A stretch of 14,328 nt of DNA from CAZEQK01 sp964514395 (GTDB lineage Bacteria; Bacillota; Bacilli; Tepidibacillales; Tepidibacillaceae). Below, one piece after another: positions 1-6,200 of the stretch (within the stretch, counting starts at the first letter, position 1; the number at the start of each line of letters is the position of its first letter). The DNA lies in contig CAZEQK010000059.1 in assembly GCA_964514395.1 (NCBI GenBank), positions 1 through 14,328 of the forward strand, in the 5' to 3' direction. A program made the position numbers and the translations under genes. The notes under the pieces were generated by a model. That model saw only the letters and a list, made by a program, of their open reading frames with translations, was not told the origin of the DNA and did not search any database.

Positions 1-55
1 AGAACTCCAGCCTTCCAAGCTGGTCGCGTGGGTTCGATTCCCATCACCCGCTCCA
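1..55 (+). tRNA. tRNA-Gly (anticodon UCC), 5' end cut off by the window
   Basis: The anticodon stem CCAGC/GCTGG encloses the loop CTTCCAA, which puts TCC at the anticodon and makes this a glycine tRNA. The T arm follows (GTGGG, TTCGATT, CCCAT), then the 3' acceptor strand CACCCGC, discriminator T and an encoded CCA at 53-55. The 5' acceptor strand and most of the D arm lie outside the window. It is probably the last gene of a tRNA unit, because a short terminator follows at once. Confidence 0.95.
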
Positions 56-57
56 AC

Positions 58-81
58 AAAACCTTTCGTGGTTTTTTTTTT
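58..81 (+). terminator. Intrinsic terminator of the tRNA transcript
   Basis: AAAACC (58-63) pairs with GGTTTT (70-75) around the loop TTTCGT, and the T run continues to 81. The stem is short, but the U tract is long and the position directly after the tRNA CCA end fits a tRNA unit terminator. Confidence 0.6.
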
Positions 82-159
82 ATACTTTTTTATGATACAT
101 ATAATATGAGAATAGAATTATGATTTTTTTTAAAATTAAAATTCCAAAAATTTAGTTAT

Positions 160-197
160 TTGTCATGCTTTGAATGTTAAAATATTAAGTGGATACT
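160..197 (+). promoter_or_regulatory. Candidate promoter region for rocF
   Basis: Two overlapping sigma-A-like readings are possible: TTGTCA (160-165), 17 bases, TATTAA (183-188); or TTGAAT (170-175), 16 bases, GATACT (192-197). Neither is close to consensus and I cannot choose between them. The window shows no other obvious promoter between the tRNA terminator and rocF. Confidence 0.3.
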
Positions 198-228
198 CTA
201 TTATAAATGAATACTAGGAGGTTTTTTT

Positions 229-1128
229 ATGCATAAGGATATCACCATCGTTGGTGTCCCTTTAGATTTAGGAGCCGGTCGTAGAGGCGTTGATATGGGC
301 CCAAGCGCTATAAGATATGCAAATGTAAAGGATCGTCTCGAAAAATCCGGATATGATGTGATAGACATTGGTAACTTAAATGTTCCAACGCCTGAAACCT
401 ATAAGGTTGAAAATAAAAAGGTTCGTTATTTAAAAGAAGTAAAAATGGTAAATGAAGTATTAGCAAATACAGTTTCAGATATCATCCGTAGTGATCGTTT
501 TCCTTTAGTGCTTGGTGGGGACCATAGTATAGCCATTGGAACCATTGCAGGTATTTCAAAAAACAAAAAAGATTTTGGTGTATTATGGTTTGATGCACAT
601 GGAGATTTAAATACTCCTGAATCTTCCCCTTCAGGTAACATTCATGGGATGCCTTTAGCAGTAAGTTTGGGTTATGGAAATCCAGATTTAGTGAATATCA
701 TGGATTTTTATCCAAAAATCAAACCAGAAAATATCGTAGTAATTGGTGCTAGAGATTTAGATAAAGGGGAAAGAAGGTTTATTAAAGAAAAAGGTATAAA
801 GGTTTGGACTATGCACGAAATCGATCGATTAGGAATGGCACAAGTGATGGAGAAGGCAATTCTATATCTGAAGGAGAGAACAGATGGTGTCCATTTAAGC
901 TTAGATTTAGATGGTCTAGACCCTAATGATGCACCAGGGGTTGGAACTCCCGTTACAGGCGGTATTACTTTTAGAGAAGGACATCTAGCAATGGAAATGC
1001 TTGCTGAAGCCAACTTTCTGATTTCTGCTGAGTTTGTAGAGGTGAATCCAATATTAGATTATAGAAATAAGACAGCAGAAGTTGCAGTTGGACTTATGGC
1101 ATCAGCATTTGGAGAAAAACTTTTATAG
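229..1128 (+). CDS. rocF: Arginase
   Basis: Cytoplasmic, manganese-dependent hydrolysis of L-arginine to ornithine and urea, the first step of arginine catabolism. The 299-residue protein has the usual bacterial arginase length. The binuclear Mn ligands are all present: H99 in GGDHS, D122/H124/D126 in DAHGD, and D226/D228 in SLDLDGLDP. The substrate loop with SGNIHGMPLA (135-144) and the late EVNP (271-274) are also arginase-like. The glycine-rich DAPGVGTPVTGG segment (234-245) argues for arginase rather than agmatinase or formiminoglutamase. The start is fixed by AGGAGG (216-221), 7 bases upstream. Arginase beside the cdaA-glmM-glmS region is a known Bacillales arrangement; here the thiamine operon and a lipoprotein gene intervene. 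No terminator is visible after the gene. ArgR/AhrC control is plausible but not shown by a full operator. Confidence 0.95.
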   Translation: MHKDITIVGVPLDLGAGRRGVDMGPSAIRYANVKDRLEKSGYDVIDIGNLNVPTPETYKVENKKVRYLKEVKMVNEVLANTVSDIIRSDRFPLVLGGDHSIAIGTIAGISKNKKDFGVLWFDAHGDLNTPESSPSGNIHGMPLAVSLGYGNPDLVNIMDFYPKIKPENIVVIGARDLDKGERRFIKEKGIKVWTMHEIDRLGMAQVMEKAILYLKERTDGVHLSLDLDGLDPNDAPGVGTPVTGGITFREGHLAMEMLAEANFLISAEFVEVNPILDYRNKTAEVAVGLMASAFGEKLL

Positions 1129-1148
1129 GCTTTACATAATAAAATGAA

Positions 1149-1176
1149 TTGACAATATATATTATAGTGTTATGAT
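1149..1176 (+). promoter_or_regulatory. Sigma-A promoter of the thiamine uptake operon
   Basis: A perfect -35 TTGACA (1149-1154) is followed after 16 bases by TATGAT (1171-1176), which also carries an extended -10 TG (1168-1169). This places the transcription start near 1183, about 20 bases upstream of the TPP aptamer. It is the best sigma-A promoter in the window. Confidence 0.7.
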
Positions 1177-1201
1177 AATTTTTAGAGTTTAATATTTGTA
1201 T

Positions 1202-1292
1202 ATGGGGAGCTAAGAGCGTTTGGCTGAGAGGGTATTCTGTTAACAATACCGACCCAATAACCTGATCTGGGTAATGCCAGCGGAGGGAAATA
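1202..1292 (+). promoter_or_regulatory. TPP riboswitch (THI element) aptamer
   Basis: The conserved THI-box blocks appear in order: GGGGAGC (1204-1210), the pyrimidine-sensing CTGAGAGG (1224-1231), GACCC (1251-1255), and the block 1261-1282 that holds CCTGATCTGGGTAATGCCAG followed by CG, ending in GGAGGGAAA. It binds thiamine pyrophosphate and should switch off the operon when thiamine is plentiful. The downstream terminator at 1316-1340 indicates control by transcription termination. ATCTGG (1265-1270) in the aptamer is exactly complementary to CCAGAT (1320-1325) in the terminator stem, so it is a candidate antiterminator pairing. Confidence 0.96.
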
Positions 1293-1315
1293 ATTCTTAT
1301 TATTTTCAATGATAG

Positions 1316-1340
1316 CTGACCAGATTTGGTCAGTTTTTTT
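1316..1340 (+). terminator. Riboswitch-controlled intrinsic terminator
   Basis: CTGACCA (1316-1322) pairs perfectly with TGGTCAG (1327-1333) around the loop GATT, followed by seven T (1334-1340). It lies between the TPP aptamer and the first gene, so it is the expression platform. Confidence 0.9.
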
Positions 1341-1412
1341 ATTTGAGAACATAACCCTTCAAGACTAAAAGGCACAGAACCGTTTGATTTTAAAAATGAT
1401 GGGGGTGATAAA

Positions 1413-1703
1413 ATGGTAACGATTAATTTAAGCTTTCAAGTGATACCGAAGGTACCTGACAGCGAAACCTATCGAGTTGTTGATGCTGCAATTCATGTTG
1501 TACAAGAGTCTGGTGTGAAATATGAAGTGGGCCCAATGGAAACAACGATGGAAGGTGAATTGGATGATCTTTTAGAAATAGTTAAGAAGGCACAACAGGT
1601 ATGTGTTGATGAGGGTGCTGAAAGAGTCATGACATTAATTAAAATAGATTATCATCCAAAAGGTGTTACCATGGATGAAAAGATTGGAAAGTATCGGAGT
1701 TGA
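1413..1703 (+). CDS. Thiamine-binding protein of the MTH1187/YkoF-like family (DUF77)
   Basis: A 96-residue cytoplasmic protein with no signal peptide or membrane segment. The YEVGPMETTMEGELDDLL stretch (about 38-55) and the late IKIDYHPKG region are typical of the Thiamine_BP (PF01910, formerly DUF77) family, a ferredoxin-like fold that assembles into dimers or tetramers and binds thiamine or related ligands. In B. subtilis the tandem-domain relative YkoF belongs to a thiamine-regulated ABC operon. The length fits the single-domain form. The SD-like GGGGGTGA (1401-1408) sets the start. It is the first gene behind the TPP riboswitch, and its stop overlaps the region of the permease start. The exact role in uptake, as a chaperone, a sensor or a handler of intermediates, is not established. 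Confidence 0.88.
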   Translation: MVTINLSFQVIPKVPDSETYRVVDAAIHVVQESGVKYEVGPMETTMEGELDDLLEIVKKAQQVCVDEGAERVMTLIKIDYHPKGVTMDEKIGKYRS

Positions 1704-1708
1704 TTTTT

Positions 1709-2473
1709 GTGCCTTTTGTTCATAAGCACTTCCCATCCACCATCATGATAAGTTTAGGTTTATTAATATGGGAGATTTTGGTGAGAATAACAAAAGTCCC
1801 AATCTGGATACTTCCTTCTCCAACCCAAATATTGAGCGCATTAGTACGAGAAAGAAGTGTTATTTTTGATCATGCCTTAGTAACATTATATGAGTCAATA
1901 TTAGGTTTTTTGCTAGCTATAGTGATATCTATTTTGTTGGCTATTTTTATTTATAGGTATCCATTTTTTCGAAGGGGATTTTATCCTATTCTAGTAACAT
2001 CACAAACCATCCCTATTATTGCGATAGCACCATTAATCACGATTTGGTTTGGTTTTGGCATTTTCCCTAAAGTGATTGTTGTAGCACTTGTTGCATTTTT
2101 CCCAATTGTAATTAATCTGGTAGATGGATTAAATAGTGCAGATGAAGGTTTAATAGCGTTACTTAGAACAATGAATGCTACAAAATGGCAAATATTAAGA
2201 AAAGTAAGGTTTCCATCAGCATTACCATTGTTTTTTTCTGGTTTAAGAATAGCTGCTACCTATAGTGTAATGGGAGCAGTAATTGGTGAATGGCTTGGTG
2301 CAAGCAAGGGATTAGGATTATATATGAAAAATGCCTCTCACTCATTTTTAACAGATCAGGTTTTTGCAGCAATCATAGTGATTGTTGCAGCTAGTATTTT
2401 ACTCTATAGCTTTCTGTTATTTTTAGAGAATAATTTAATATCATGGAATAAAAAATCTAATGACGGGGTGTAA
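1709..2473 (+). CDS. thiX: ABC transporter permease for thiamine pyrimidine precursor (ThiX type)
   Basis: Integral membrane component of an importer in the nitrate/sulfonate/taurine/thiamine-precursor class. About six hydrophobic helices are visible, starting with the segment after FPSTIM. The cytoplasmic EAA-type coupling loop is the stretch LLRTMNATKWQILRKV followed by the RFPSALP end, and GEWLGASKGLGLYM is the usual late motif of this family. The start is debatable: a TTG at 1700 overlaps the upstream stop, but GGAG (1696-1699) abuts it, whereas GTG at 1709 sits 9 bases after GGAG. I prefer 1709 (254 residues); starting at 1700 would add three residues. It is co-transcribed with the DUF77 gene, the lipoprotein and the ATPase. 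The thiamine role rests on the riboswitch and the partner proteins rather than on the permease sequence. Confidence 0.88.
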   Translation: MPFVHKHFPSTIMISLGLLIWEILVRITKVPIWILPSPTQILSALVRERSVIFDHALVTLYESILGFLLAIVISILLAIFIYRYPFFRRGFYPILVTSQTIPIIAIAPLITIWFGFGIFPKVIVVALVAFFPIVINLVDGLNSADEGLIALLRTMNATKWQILRKVRFPSALPLFFSGLRIAATYSVMGAVIGEWLGASKGLGLYMKNASHSFLTDQVFAAIIVIVAASILLYSFLLFLENNLISWNKKSNDGV

Positions 2474-2476
2474 TAA

Positions 2477-3475
2477 ATGAGAAGAAAAACATTATTAAGC
2501 TTTATTTTAATTTTATCTTTAATTAGTGTATTAGTAGTAGGCTGCTCTAATACTGCTACAGATAAGAAGCAAGAATTAACACCAATCACGGTAATGTTAG
2601 ACTGGACTCCTAATACAAATCATACTGGATTATATGTAGCAAAAGCAAAAGGCTATTATAAAGAGCAAGGCTTAAAAGTAGATATTATTCAACCAACTGA
2701 GGGTGGAACAGCACAATTAATAGCAGCAGGGAAAGCTCAATTTGGTATAAGCTACCAAGAAGAAGTAACCAATGCGAGATCAAGTAATATACCTATTGTC
2801 TCAATTGCAGCTATTATTCAACACAATACATCTGGTTTCGCATCACCAAAAGAAAAAAACATTACTACACCAAAGGATTTTGAAGGAAAAAGCTATGGAG
2901 GCTGGGGTTCCCCTTCTGAAAAAGCAACGATTCAATCCATCATGGAGAAATATAATGCAGATGTGAATAAAGTGAAATTTGTAGATGCAGGATCAGCTGA
3001 CTTTTTTACTGTTACAAAACGTGATGTAGACTTTGAGTGGATCTATTATGGATGGACAGGGATTGAAGCAGAAATACGTAATTTTCCAATCAATTATATT
3101 CCAGAGAAGGATATTGCGCCTGAATTAGATTATTATACACCAGTTATTATTACGAATGAAAAATATATTAAAGAGCATCCAGATGTCATAAAGAAATTTA
3201 TGGCTGCTACAGCAAAGGGTTACGAGTATGCTATCAAGAATCAAGAGGATGCGGCTAATACATTATTAAGTCAAGTATCTGGTATGGACAAAGAGCTTGT
3301 ACTAAAAAGCCAAGCTTGGTTAAGTAAACAATATCAAGATGACGCTACACAGTGGGGCATACAAAAAGAATCTGTTTGGGAGAATTATGCGAAGTGGATG
3401 ACTGCTCATAATTTAATTCCAAATATGATTGATGCAAAAAAAGCTTTCACTAATGAATTTTTACCAAAAGAATAG
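2477..3475 (+). CDS. thiY: Thiamine-precursor-binding lipoprotein (ThiY/NMT1 family)
   Basis: Extracytoplasmic solute receptor of the importer. A lipoprotein signal is clear: basic MRRK, a hydrophobic stretch, and the lipobox LVVGC with the lipidated cysteine at residue 23. The mature protein opens with LDWTPNTNHTGLYVAKAKGY (41-60), the hallmark of the NMT1/THI5-like family that binds pyrimidine moieties of thiamine. In Bacillus halodurans the homologous ThiY binds N-formyl-aminomethyl-pyrimidine, which is salvaged into hydroxymethylpyrimidine. Ligand identity here (HMP or formylaminopyrimidine) is inferred from the family. The 332-residue length is normal. GGGGTG (2465-2470) precedes ATG by 6 bases, and only 3 bases separate the permease stop from this start. 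Confidence 0.92.
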   Translation: MRRKTLLSFILILSLISVLVVGCSNTATDKKQELTPITVMLDWTPNTNHTGLYVAKAKGYYKEQGLKVDIIQPTEGGTAQLIAAGKAQFGISYQEEVTNARSSNIPIVSIAAIIQHNTSGFASPKEKNITTPKDFEGKSYGGWGSPSEKATIQSIMEKYNADVNKVKFVDAGSADFFTVTKRDVDFEWIYYGWTGIEAEIRNFPINYIPEKDIAPELDYYTPVIITNEKYIKEHPDVIKKFMAATAKGYEYAIKNQEDAANTLLSQVSGMDKELVLKSQAWLSKQYQDDATQWGIQKESVWENYAKWMTAHNLIPNMIDAKKAFTNEFLPKE

Positions 3476-3486
3476 GAGTAATCGCC

Positions 3487-4254
3487 TTGGATAGAGGTAA
3501 AAACAAGCTTGAAGTCAAAAATATATATAAAACATATCCTTTAAAAGATGGGTCTATTTTTGAAACCATCAATAATATTTCCCTCCATATAAAAAAAGGT
3601 GAATTTGTTTCCATTATTGGCCCAAGTGGTTGTGGAAAAAGTACACTATTTAATATAATTAGTGGCTTAGAGAATCCTTCTCGTGGAGAAATATTATTGG
3701 ATGGTAAATCGATTATTAATACAAAGGGTCATGTAAGCTATATGCCCCAAAAGGATTTTCTTTTACCATGGAGAACAATCTTAGATAACGTTATACTTGG
3801 TATGGAAATAAACGGGATAGATAAAAAACTTGCAAGGAACATGGCTTTAGATCATTTTGAGATATTTGGATTAGAATCATTTGAGCATGAATATCCATCT
3901 TCATTATCTGGTGGTATGAGACAAAGGGCAGCACTACTTAGAACCATATTATTAAACAATGAAGTACTACTATTGGATGAACCCTTTGGTGCCTTAGATG
4001 AAATTACAAGGATGCATATGCAGAATTGGTTACTTAAGATTTGGCAAAAATTCAAGCATACGATTCTTTTTGTCACACACAGTATCGATGAAGCTATTTA
4101 TCTTTCCGATCGGGTCATTGTTTTTTCAAATAGACCTGCAAGTATTAAGAACCAAGTGGTTATTGATATACCACGAGAGAGAGATCCTTCGATTATTACA
4201 GATCAAAAATTCATAGAACTTAAAAAAGAGTTATTCGAATTATTAACCAATTAA
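3487..4254 (+). CDS. thiZ: ABC transporter ATP-binding protein of the thiamine-precursor importer (ThiZ type)
   Basis: Cytoplasmic ATPase that powers the importer. All nucleotide-binding motifs are intact: Walker A GPSGCGKST (45-53), Q-loop in YMPQKD (85-90), signature LSGGMRQR (140-147), Walker B LLLDEP (161-166) followed by FGALD, and the switch histidine H198. The LLPWRTILDNV stretch after the Q-loop is typical of the SsuB/TauB/ThiZ class. It uses TTG at 3487 with AGGAG (3474-3478) 8 bases upstream; no closer ATG competes. It is the last gene of the riboswitch operon and is closed by a terminator overlapping its stop codon. No tenA or other thiamine biosynthesis gene is present in the window. 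Confidence 0.92.
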   Translation: MDRGKNKLEVKNIYKTYPLKDGSIFETINNISLHIKKGEFVSIIGPSGCGKSTLFNIISGLENPSRGEILLDGKSIINTKGHVSYMPQKDFLLPWRTILDNVILGMEINGIDKKLARNMALDHFEIFGLESFEHEYPSSLSGGMRQRAALLRTILLNNEVLLLDEPFGALDEITRMHMQNWLLKIWQKFKHTILFVTHSIDEAIYLSDRVIVFSNRPASIKNQVVIDIPRERDPSIITDQKFIELKKELFELLTN

Positions 4255-4280
4255 GTCAGGTGTATGCCTGGCTTTTTTTT
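4253..4280 (+). terminator. Terminator of the thiamine uptake operon
   Basis: AAGTCAGG (4253-4260) pairs with CCTGGCTT (4267-4274), with one G-U pair and the loop TGTATG. It is followed by a run of eight T (4273-4280). Confidence 0.88.
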
Positions 4281-4360
4281 GTTAATTTTTTTTCTTATAA
4301 GCAGGTGTATTTTATGCTATTGTTATAGAAGTAAATATATAATCTAAGGAGAGGGGAACA

Positions 4361-5404
4361 TTGAAGAAAAATATTGCAATCATCTCAATTCTACTCGTCA
4401 TTGTATCATCACTAACTGGATGCTTTCATCAAGAAAAGACAGCAAAGGAATTGTTTGTTGAGGGAATGAATAAAGACAAAGAAATTAAAAGCTATTCCTT
4501 TAATAGTAATGCAGGAACAAGCTTTGATTTAAGCAAGGCTAAACTGGATAATATTGATAATCCATTAGAAGGTTCCATTAATAATGAGAATAATACGGGT
4601 AAAATCATCTCTTATCTTCATTTGATACCAACAATTAATATGCAAATAAGTGGTATGGAACAAATAGAACCTTATCATTTTGAAGCAAATATTAATACAA
4701 AAGTAGATATTAATGGCATGACGATACCTTTTGGACTGCCATTAATTATAACGAATCATAAATTATATTTAAAATTACCTGAACCTTATCGATATTTTCT
4801 TCCTACCCTTGATAAAGACTATATTTCTTTAGATCTAGTTGACACAATGAATCAAATTGTTGATGTAAAGAATAATAAAGATATAGATGAAATTTTATCA
4901 GAACTTAATGACGAAGCGTTTATGAAGGAAAAGAGCAATGATTACAAAATTTCTGATGGCAGTATGGCAGATCATGTGATTAGTATAAATATAACAAAAG
5001 AAAACCTAAAGCCCTTTCTTCAAACCGTTTTAGCAACAGGATTACCACTCTATATCGAACAGATGGAGAAGAATCCACTAAATAATGAACAGAAAAAAAG
5101 TATCGATAAAATAAAGAGTGATATGAAAAAAAATGAAGTAGATATGATAAATGAGTGGATGAAAAAAATCATAATACATCAATTAAAGATAACTAATCTA
5201 TATGATAAAGAAGGTTTTAAAAGAAGAAGTATCATAGACATTGACATGATAATAAATACAAGCAAGAATGGACTAGTTGGGCTGAAGTTAAATATAGATC
5301 AAAGCATAAATGACATTAACGGTAATATTCAATTTAATCTTCCTATCCCAAAGGATGATCAAGTGCTAGATCTTAAAAACCTTCAAAAAGAAAACACTCA
5401 ATAA
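4361..5404 (+). CDS. Hypothetical lipoprotein
   Basis: I do not recognise a characterised family. The N-terminus MKKNIAIISILLVIVSSLTGC is a clear lipoprotein signal with the lipobox LTGC and the lipidated cysteine at residue 21. The mature part is about 326 residues, rich in Lys, Asn, Asp and Ile, without further membrane helices. It starts with a short helical stretch (ELFVEGMNKDKEIKSYSF) followed by alternating hydrophobic strands, a pattern reminiscent of LolA/LppX-like or DUF6612-type Bacillus lipoproteins; this is a weak resemblance only. The TTG start at 4361 is supported by AAGGAG (4346-4351), 9 bases upstream. It stands alone between the thiamine operon terminator and the sigW control region. 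No sigma-W-type promoter is seen upstream, so membership of the envelope-stress regulon is not supported. Confidence 0.8.
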   Translation: MKKNIAIISILLVIVSSLTGCFHQEKTAKELFVEGMNKDKEIKSYSFNSNAGTSFDLSKAKLDNIDNPLEGSINNENNTGKIISYLHLIPTINMQISGMEQIEPYHFEANINTKVDINGMTIPFGLPLIITNHKLYLKLPEPYRYFLPTLDKDYISLDLVDTMNQIVDVKNNKDIDEILSELNDEAFMKEKSNDYKISDGSMADHVISINITKENLKPFLQTVLATGLPLYIEQMEKNPLNNEQKKSIDKIKSDMKKNEVDMINEWMKKIIIHQLKITNLYDKEGFKRRSIIDIDMIINTSKNGLVGLKLNIDQSINDINGNIQFNLPIPKDDQVLDLKNLQKENTQ

Positions 5405-5433
5405 TCGATTTGCTATTAATTAATTTTTCTCTT

Positions 5434-5463
5434 ACTAATATTATCCAATAATGTTAGTATAAT
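5434..5463 (+). promoter_or_regulatory. Inverted repeat abutting a TATAAT box upstream of sigW
   Basis: Arms ACTAATATTAT (5434-5444) and ATAATGTTAGT (5448-5458) form an 11-bp dyad with one G-T pair and a 3-base centre. The right arm ends on the first base of a perfect TATAAT (5458-5463). There is no good -35 at the normal distance; the dyad occupies that space. It could be an operator or an activator site for a second, sigma-A-type sigW promoter. No T run follows on either strand, so it is not a typical terminator. Confidence 0.4.
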
Positions 5464-5479
5464 ATATGGAAATGGAAGT

Positions 5480-5538
5480 AACCTCAAACCAGAGTTATGG
5501 AGAGGAGGACACATAAGGATAACTACCGACATGGGGTT
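5480..5538 (+). other. Candidate structured leader RNA upstream of sigW
   Basis: Any transcript from the TATAAT at 5458 would contain AACCTC (5480-5485), which can pair with GGGGTT (5533-5538). Enclosed between them are two mutually exclusive hairpins, TTATG/CATAA (5495-5499 with 5512-5516) and GTTAT/ATAAC (5494-5498 with 5519-5523). The loop of the first carries a perfect AGGAGG (5503-5508) that has no start codon at a usable distance. I do not recognise any known riboswitch class. Confidence 0.25.
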
Positions 5539-5563
5539 GAAACCAATTTTATTTTATTGCGTA
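5538..5563 (+). promoter_or_regulatory. Sigma-W autoregulatory promoter
   Basis: TGAAAC (5538-5543), exactly 16 bases, then CGTA (5560-5563): a perfect match to the sigma-W consensus TGAAAC-N16-CGTA. It directly precedes sigW, as in B. subtilis where sigW is autoregulated. The 5' untranslated region would be about 27 bases long. Confidence 0.9.
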
Positions 5564-5597
5564 TATAATATAGCCCCCAAATAGGGAGGTAAGGAAG

Positions 5598-6200
5598 ATG
5601 GAAATTGTAGATAAAAAGCTAGTAACAGGAGCCAAAAATGGGGATAAACAAGCTTTTACAGAACTTATTAACTTATATAAAGATAAAATTTATAATCATG
5701 TTTACCGAATCATTGGAAATATACAGGAAGCAGAGGATATTACGCAGGAAACCTTTTTAAAGGTTTACGCAAACATAGACAAATATGATGAACAGTATAA
5801 ATTTTCTACATGGATATATCGAATTGCAACCAATCTATGTATCGATCGTATAAGAAGAAAGAAGGCAGATTTTTCTTTAGATAATAAGTGGGAAGAGGAA
5901 GACGGTATGGATTGGTATAATAAATTAGCAGCTCCTGATATGACACCAGAAGAAGAGGTTATCTCTACTGAACAACATAAACAGGTAGAACAAGCAATTT
6001 TAAGCCTACCACCAAAATATCGAGTTGTGATGAATTTGCGATATATACAAGACTTTTCTATACAAGAGATTAGTAAAATAGTTAACCTTTCTGTTGCAAC
6101 AGTAAAGACTCGGCTATTTAGAGGTAGAGAATCTTTACGGAAACAATTACTGGAGAATGGGAGTCTAAAAGAAAGGAGTGGCCTGTATGAAATGTCGTGA
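5598..6200 (+). CDS. sigW: ECF RNA polymerase sigma factor SigW
   Basis: Extracytoplasmic-function sigma factor that directs transcription of envelope-stress and antimicrobial-resistance genes. Region 2 spans about residues 20-90, with AEDITQETF (45-53) and FSTWIYRIATNLCIDRIRRKK (69-89). Region 4 spans about 130-182, with the helix-turn-helix FSIQEISKIVNLSVATVKTR. The 200 residues are slightly longer than B. subtilis SigW. GGGAGGT (5584-5590) supports the ATG. It is identified as SigW rather than another ECF factor by the perfect sigma-W autopromoter upstream, the overlapping RsiW-like gene downstream and the following cdaA-cdaR-glmM-glmS order. It overlaps rsiW by 14 bases, which suggests translational coupling of sigma and anti-sigma. 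Confidence 0.95.
   Translation: MEIVDKKLVTGAKNGDKQAFTELINLYKDKIYNHVYRIIGNIQEAEDITQETFLKVYANIDKYDEQYKFSTWIYRIATNLCIDRIRRKKADFSLDNKWEEEDGMDWYNKLAAPDMTPEEEVISTEQHKQVEQAILSLPPKYRVVMNLRYIQDFSIQEISKIVNLSVATVKTRLFRGRESLRKQLLENGSLKERSGLYEMS

Noticed and set aside
170..215. TGAAT half-sites resembling ARG boxes before rocF
   Set aside because: Only half-sites (TGAAT at 171-175 and another near 207-212) without the symmetric partner, so an ArgR/AhrC operator cannot be supported.
4338..4343. Perfect TATAAT before the 4361 lipoprotein
   Set aside because: A start from this box would fall in the ribosome binding site (4346-4351), and no -35 is present at the right distance.
5497..5568. Possible 23-residue leader peptide before sigW (ATG at 5497)
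   Set aside because: No ribosome binding site precedes it, and it reads through the sigma-W promoter.
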